This document shows positions 5,406 through 7,885 of a stretch of DNA of 7,885 nucleotides, piece by piece. Location: positions 1-7,885 of the forward strand of contig JAFAPF010000202.1 in assembly GCA_019247245.1 (NCBI GenBank). Reading direction: 5' to 3'. How positions within the stretch are numbered: the first letter of the stretch is position 1; every line of letters starts with the position of its first letter. The position numbers and the translations under genes are program-made. The notes below the pieces were generated by a model. The model searched no databases. It saw only the letters and a program-made list of their open reading frames with translations, and was not told the origin of the DNA. Origin of the DNA: Rubrobacter sp. Its GTDB lineage: Bacteria; Actinomycetota; Rubrobacteria; Rubrobacterales; Rubrobacteraceae.

Positions 5406-5966
5406 TTACGGATGTCCGGTCGGCAAGCCAAGGCTGCGGAGCTCTCTTGCACCGGCGAACATGCTCTGTTCGAACTCGTGGCGCGGCAGTTGGAGCTGCG
5501 ATGGAGGCGGCTTAGGTGCGCCTGGTAGCCTTGTACGCCAGCCAAAGATGCGCGACACCTGCTCGATGACGACGTTGCGCACTTTATCGAGAACCTTCCT
5601 GACGACGCCAACTGGTTGAGTGCGAACGATCGAAGGCTTGTCCGCCAACGAGTGTAGCAGCCTCCTTTTGACCTCACGCGCTCGCCACCGGACCAAGGGC
5701 TCAACTACCTTATTCTCATCGAAAGGCTGCGGGTTACGGGGCGTGTCCCGGCTCAGGAGCTCGCCGAGGTGCTTCGCCTGAGCAATCCGCGGCCCCATAG
5801 CCTCGATGCACTCCTCGGCGTGGCTTCCGCAGAAGCGGAGCAGTGCGGTCTCGATTATCGAGGTGTGGTCGAAGACGGTGTGGCAATGCTTATTCTGCTC
5901 AACCCAAGACGAGACAACGATGGCCGGTACCCGCGGACTAAACCAAAAGCGGCAAGCCTTAGATCC
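5406..5966 (-). pseudogene. Phosphoesterase (phospholipase C / acid phosphatase family), 5'-truncated C-terminal part
   Basis: The minus-strand frame is open from 5966 to the stop at 5406, about 186 codons. It contains PRVPAIVVSSWVE, then FDHTSIIETALLRFC (FDHTS near 5859-5874), then MGPRIAQAKHLGELLSRD and a tail ending ARELRSLGLPTGHP. The DHTS block and the strand before it are the last conserved segments of the PF04185 phosphoesterase family, whose members hydrolyse phosphate esters, often outside the cell. Missing are the N-terminal E-N-R-S-F-D motif, the central T-Y-D-E-type motif, any signal peptide and more than half of the usual length. Upstream in frame there is a TAG at 5967-5969 and no continuing homology, so the 5' part was deleted or replaced. 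An ATG at 5798 could begin a shorter 130-residue protein without the DHTS core. The retained part shows no internal lesion, so the truncation may be fairly recent. Confidence 0.65.
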
Positions 5967-6015
5967 CTATCCAGGGAGGATGTGAACCGCGCTTCTACGA
6001 TAGGCTCTTCACATT

Positions 6016-6034
6016 CTCTCATAGTTTATGAGAG
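6016..6034. repeat. Perfect hairpin CTCTCATA / TATGAGAG
   Basis: An 8-bp perfect stem (6016-6023 and 6027-6034) with a 3-base loop lies between the truncated phosphoesterase and the VOC gene. It lies about 145 bases past the VOC stop in the direction of operon transcription, so it could end the leu operon transcript, though no clear T run follows. The rest of 6042-6177 shows nothing I can assign. Confidence 0.4.
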
Positions 6035-6177
6035 GCTATAAACCCGCTTCAATTCTCTCCGTAGAGGCGTTGTAAAGTCGGTAAGACCGCTGGCTATCTG
6101 AGCTTCCAACGAGCGGATGGATCTCGAAGGAGACGGCGAGAGGCAGCCGAGACCGTGGACGCGCTGGTCCGCAGGGC

Positions 6178-6624
6178 TTAATCGGGGGCCAGGCCCTTCT
6201 TTCGTAGCTCTTCGAGGGCTTCCTCCGTCTTCCTCAGATGGTCGAGGCCCATGCCGCGCAGCACGTTGGGAGCTTTGGTGAACTGTATCTCGCCGTACTC
6301 GACCACCTGCCAGCGGTTGCCCCAGGGGTCGAGAAAGTCGAGGCCCCTGCCCGGCAGGATCTCGACCCCCAACTCCTTAAGCGCGCGGCGGACAGTACTC
6401 TTGCTGTCCACCACCATCCCGACATGGCGGTGGGCATCCGGCGCCTGGGTCCTACCCTCGGAGAGGGCAATGAACTGGTCGCCCGCGTCGATGAATGCCA
6501 TTCCGCGGCCCCGCCCGCGCAGCTTTATCTCGAAGAGACGCCCGTAGAACCCAAGGGCCTCTTCGATATCGCCAACCTCGAGGGCGATATGGTTGAATCC
6601 GACCAGCCTGGCGCGAGACGTCAT
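6178..6624 (-). CDS. VOC superfamily protein (glyoxalase/bleomycin resistance/dioxygenase fold)
   Basis: A 148-residue protein with the two beta-alpha-beta-beta-beta modules of the vicinal oxygen chelate fold. The first module opens with FNHIALEVGDIEEALGFYG (His12), and the second with HRHVGMVVDSKSTVRRAL (His67). A full set of likely metal ligands can be placed by eye: His12, Glu56 (A-L-S-E-G), His67 and Glu109 (Q-V-V-E-Y). The block FLDPWGNRWQVVEY is characteristic of the fold. The last 30 residues form a charged helical extension. The specific reaction cannot be told; the family includes isomerases, dioxygenases and resistance proteins. The ATG at 6624 follows the leuD stop by only 9 bases, which suggests co-transcription with leuC and leuD. 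Shine-Dalgarno complementarity is poor, so translation may be coupled to leuD. The gene is intact, with base composition like leuCD. Confidence 0.88.
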   Translation of the reverse strand: MTSRARLVGFNHIALEVGDIEEALGFYGRLFEIKLRGRGRGMAFIDAGDQFIALSEGRTQAPDAHRHVGMVVDSKSTVRRALKELGVEILPGRGLDFLDPWGNRWQVVEYGEIQFTKAPNVLRGMGLDHLRKTEEALEELRKKGLAPD

Positions 6625-6633
6625 GGAGCCATG

Positions 6634-7221
6634 TTAGAGCACGTTCGGCAGATAGGCAGGGCGCGTACGCTCGAAGGCTTCAAGATCGGTCTCGTGCGTC
6701 AGCGTCAGGCCGATATCGTCGAGGCCGTTGAGGAGCCGGTTGCGGGTGAAGTCGTCGATCTCGAAGGCCGCCTCCAAGCCGGGAGCGGTCACGGTGCGCT
6801 CTTCGAGATCGACGGTTATCACGCACTCCGGATCGGTGCGCACGGTGTTGAGGAGTCCCTTCACCACCTCTTGCGGCAGCTCGACGGCGAGGAGCCCTAC
6901 CTTCGCGCAGTTGTTCTTGAAGATATCGGCGAAGGAGGAGGCGAGAACAGCGCCGAAACCGTAATCCTGCAGGGCCCACGGCGCGTGCTCCCGGCTGGAG
7001 CCACAGCCGAAGTTCTCGCCTGCGAGTAGCACCACGGCGTCCTCGTGCTCTGGGCGGTTGAGCACGAAGTCGGGGTCTTCGCGCCACTCGGAGAAGAGGA
7101 ACTGGGCGAAGCCGGTGCGCTCGATGCGCTTGAGGGCGTCGCTCGGTACGATCTGGTCGGTGTCGACGTCGGAGTAACCCAGAGGGAGAGCCTTCCCGGA
7201 GACGCACTTTACGGGCTCCAT
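6634..7221 (-). CDS. leuD: 3-isopropylmalate dehydratase small subunit
   Basis: LeuD pairs with LeuC to interconvert 2- and 3-isopropylmalate in leucine biosynthesis, in the cytoplasm. The 195-residue length matches the bacterial subunit (about 200). Signatures are YSDVDTDQIVPSDALKRI (16-33), FAQFLFSEWREDPDFVLN (38-55) and the swivel-domain hallmark GENFGCGSSREHAPWAL (68-84), then SSFADIFKNN (95-104) and LLNGLDDIGLTL (163-174). The ATG at 7221 is chosen because it shares one base with the leuC stop (TAATG) and has a GGAGG Shine-Dalgarno 7 bases upstream (7229-7233). A longer frame back to 7437 is only the leuC gene read out of frame. The overlap implies translational coupling and equal amounts of the two subunits. 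No lesion is seen. Confidence 0.97.
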   Translation of the reverse strand: MEPVKCVSGKALPLGYSDVDTDQIVPSDALKRIERTGFAQFLFSEWREDPDFVLNRPEHEDAVVLLAGENFGCGSSREHAPWALQDYGFGAVLASSFADIFKNNCAKVGLLAVELPQEVVKGLLNTVRTDPECVITVDLEERTVTAPGLEAAFEIDDFTRNRLLNGLDDIGLTLTHETDLEAFERTRPAYLPNVL

Positions 7222-7885
7222 TATCCCACCTCCAAGGGAACGCCAAGCTCCGAAGGTGAAGCAAAGCGGCCCATTACGGCGGTTGCCGCCGCAACGACGG
7301 GGCTCACGAGGTGGGTACGACCGCCTTTGCCCTGCCGACCCTCGAAGTTGCGGTTGGAGGTCGAGGCGCAGCGCTCGCCTGGTTGTAAGATATCGGGGTT
7401 CATCCCGAGACACATCGAGCATCCGGCGTTTCGCCACTCGAAGCCGGCTTCTTCAAAGATCTCATCCAAGCCCTCCTCCTCGGCTTGCTTCTTGACGCGC
7501 ATGGAGCCAGGGACCACGAGCGCCCGGATGTCCTCTTTGACCGTGTGCCCTTCTAGGACGGCAGCAGCGGCGCGGAGATCCTCGATGCGGGCGTTGGTGC
7601 AGGAACCCAGGAATACGGTGTCCACCTCGATCTCGCGCATCGGCGTCCCCGGCGCAAGCCCCATGTACCTCAAGGCCCGCTCGTGCCCCTCGTGCTCGGG
7701 CTCGGGGACAACGCCGTCGAGCGGGACGGTCTGCGCCGGGGTGGTACCCCAGGAGACGTACGGCACTAGCTCTTCGGCCCGGATGATTACCTCTTTGTCG
7801 AACTCCGCACCCTCATCTGTCGTAAGGGTGCGCCAGTCCTCTACAGCCCTCTCCCAATCCTCGCCTTTCGGGGCGTGCGGTCTGC
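7221..7885 (-). CDS. leuC: 3-isopropylmalate dehydratase large subunit, partial (C-terminal half)
   Basis: The gene runs off the right edge of the window, so only about 221 C-terminal codons of a protein of about 420-470 residues are present. LeuC carries the 4Fe-4S cluster of isopropylmalate isomerase. The cluster cysteines are visible: one in [13 protein letters not shown], and two in [13 protein letters not shown], at +60 and +63 residues from the first, the same spacing as in Escherichia coli LeuC (Cys347, 407, 410). The stretch [12 protein letters not shown] and the segment after it, up to [14 protein letters not shown], are standard aconitase-family text. The visible beginning reads [19 protein letters not shown], which is internal sequence, so the true start lies beyond 7885; the GTG near 7766 is just an internal Val. 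It overlaps leuD by one base. Confidence 0.97.
   Translation of the reverse strand, partial: RPHAPKGEDWERAVEDWRTLTTDEGAEFDKEVIIRAEELVPYVSWGTTPAQTVPLDGVVPEPEHEGHERALRYMGLAPGTPMREIEVDTVFLGSCTNARIEDLRAAAAVLEGHTVKEDIRALVVPGSMRVKKQAEEEGLDEIFEEAGFEWRNAGCSMCLGMNPDILQPGERCASTSNRNFEGRQGKGGRTHLVSPVVAAATAVMGRFASPSELGVPLEVG

Noticed and set aside
5412..6041. Plus-strand frame of about 209 codons with two TAG codons (5526, 5655), looking like a gene with amber readthrough or a pseudogene
   Set aside because: The opposite strand in the same triplet phase reads a recognisable phosphoesterase C-terminus with no stops, so the plus frame is its antisense shadow.
6130..6180. Short plus-strand tail reading EAAETVDALVRRA before a stop
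   Set aside because: It looks like a protein C-terminus, but no gene can be followed upstream; too short to call.
6238..7029. Long plus-strand open frame of 263 codons
   Set aside because: It is antisense to the clear VOC and leuD genes and matches no family that I recognise; long antisense frames are common in GC-rich genes.
7256..7495. Plus-strand open frame antisense to leuC
   Set aside because: It lies fully inside the leuC coding region, is rich in Arg and Ser and has no recognisable motif.

Overview
The window looks like the chromosome of a high-GC actinobacterium. The LeuC/LeuD sequences, the cupin type and the IS630 type recall Rubrobacter or a close relative, but this genus-level call is recognition from memory and is tentative. 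Base composition is uneven. One 60-base line inside leuD (6841-6900) counts about 65% G+C, a line inside the glycosyltransferase (1681-1740) about 53%, and a line of the gene-free stretch (4021-4080) about 42%.

Right part (6178-7885, all on the minus strand) is a housekeeping operon. It holds the 3' end of leuC, then leuD overlapping it as TAATG, then a VOC-fold metalloprotein 9 bases further on. LeuC and LeuD together form isopropylmalate isomerase of leucine synthesis.

Middle part (about 3640-6050) is a patchwork. It contains a 5'-truncated phosphoesterase (phospholipase C-like) fragment, an intact two-domain DUF427 protein with a repeat-rich upstream region, a 3' piece of a tRNA-Thr(CGU) gene that looks like an integration scar, and the C-terminal piece of an IS630-family transposase.

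Left part (1-3640) is accessory DNA. It has a broken cytochrome P450, an MGT-family glycosyltransferase and a divergent SAM-dependent methyltransferase, followed by a small cupin. P450, glycosyltransferase and methyltransferase are typical tailoring activities for lipids or natural products, so this may be a decaying tailoring locus. The glycosyltransferase itself shows two suspicious changes: ATC where the start codon should be, and Gly where the family usually has a catalytic-dyad Asp.

I see no CRISPR array, no complete mobile element, no rRNA and no clear new multi-gene system. The strongest leads are the tRNA-Thr 3' fragment, the unusual start and active site of the glycosyltransferase, and the palindrome clusters in the intergenic regions.
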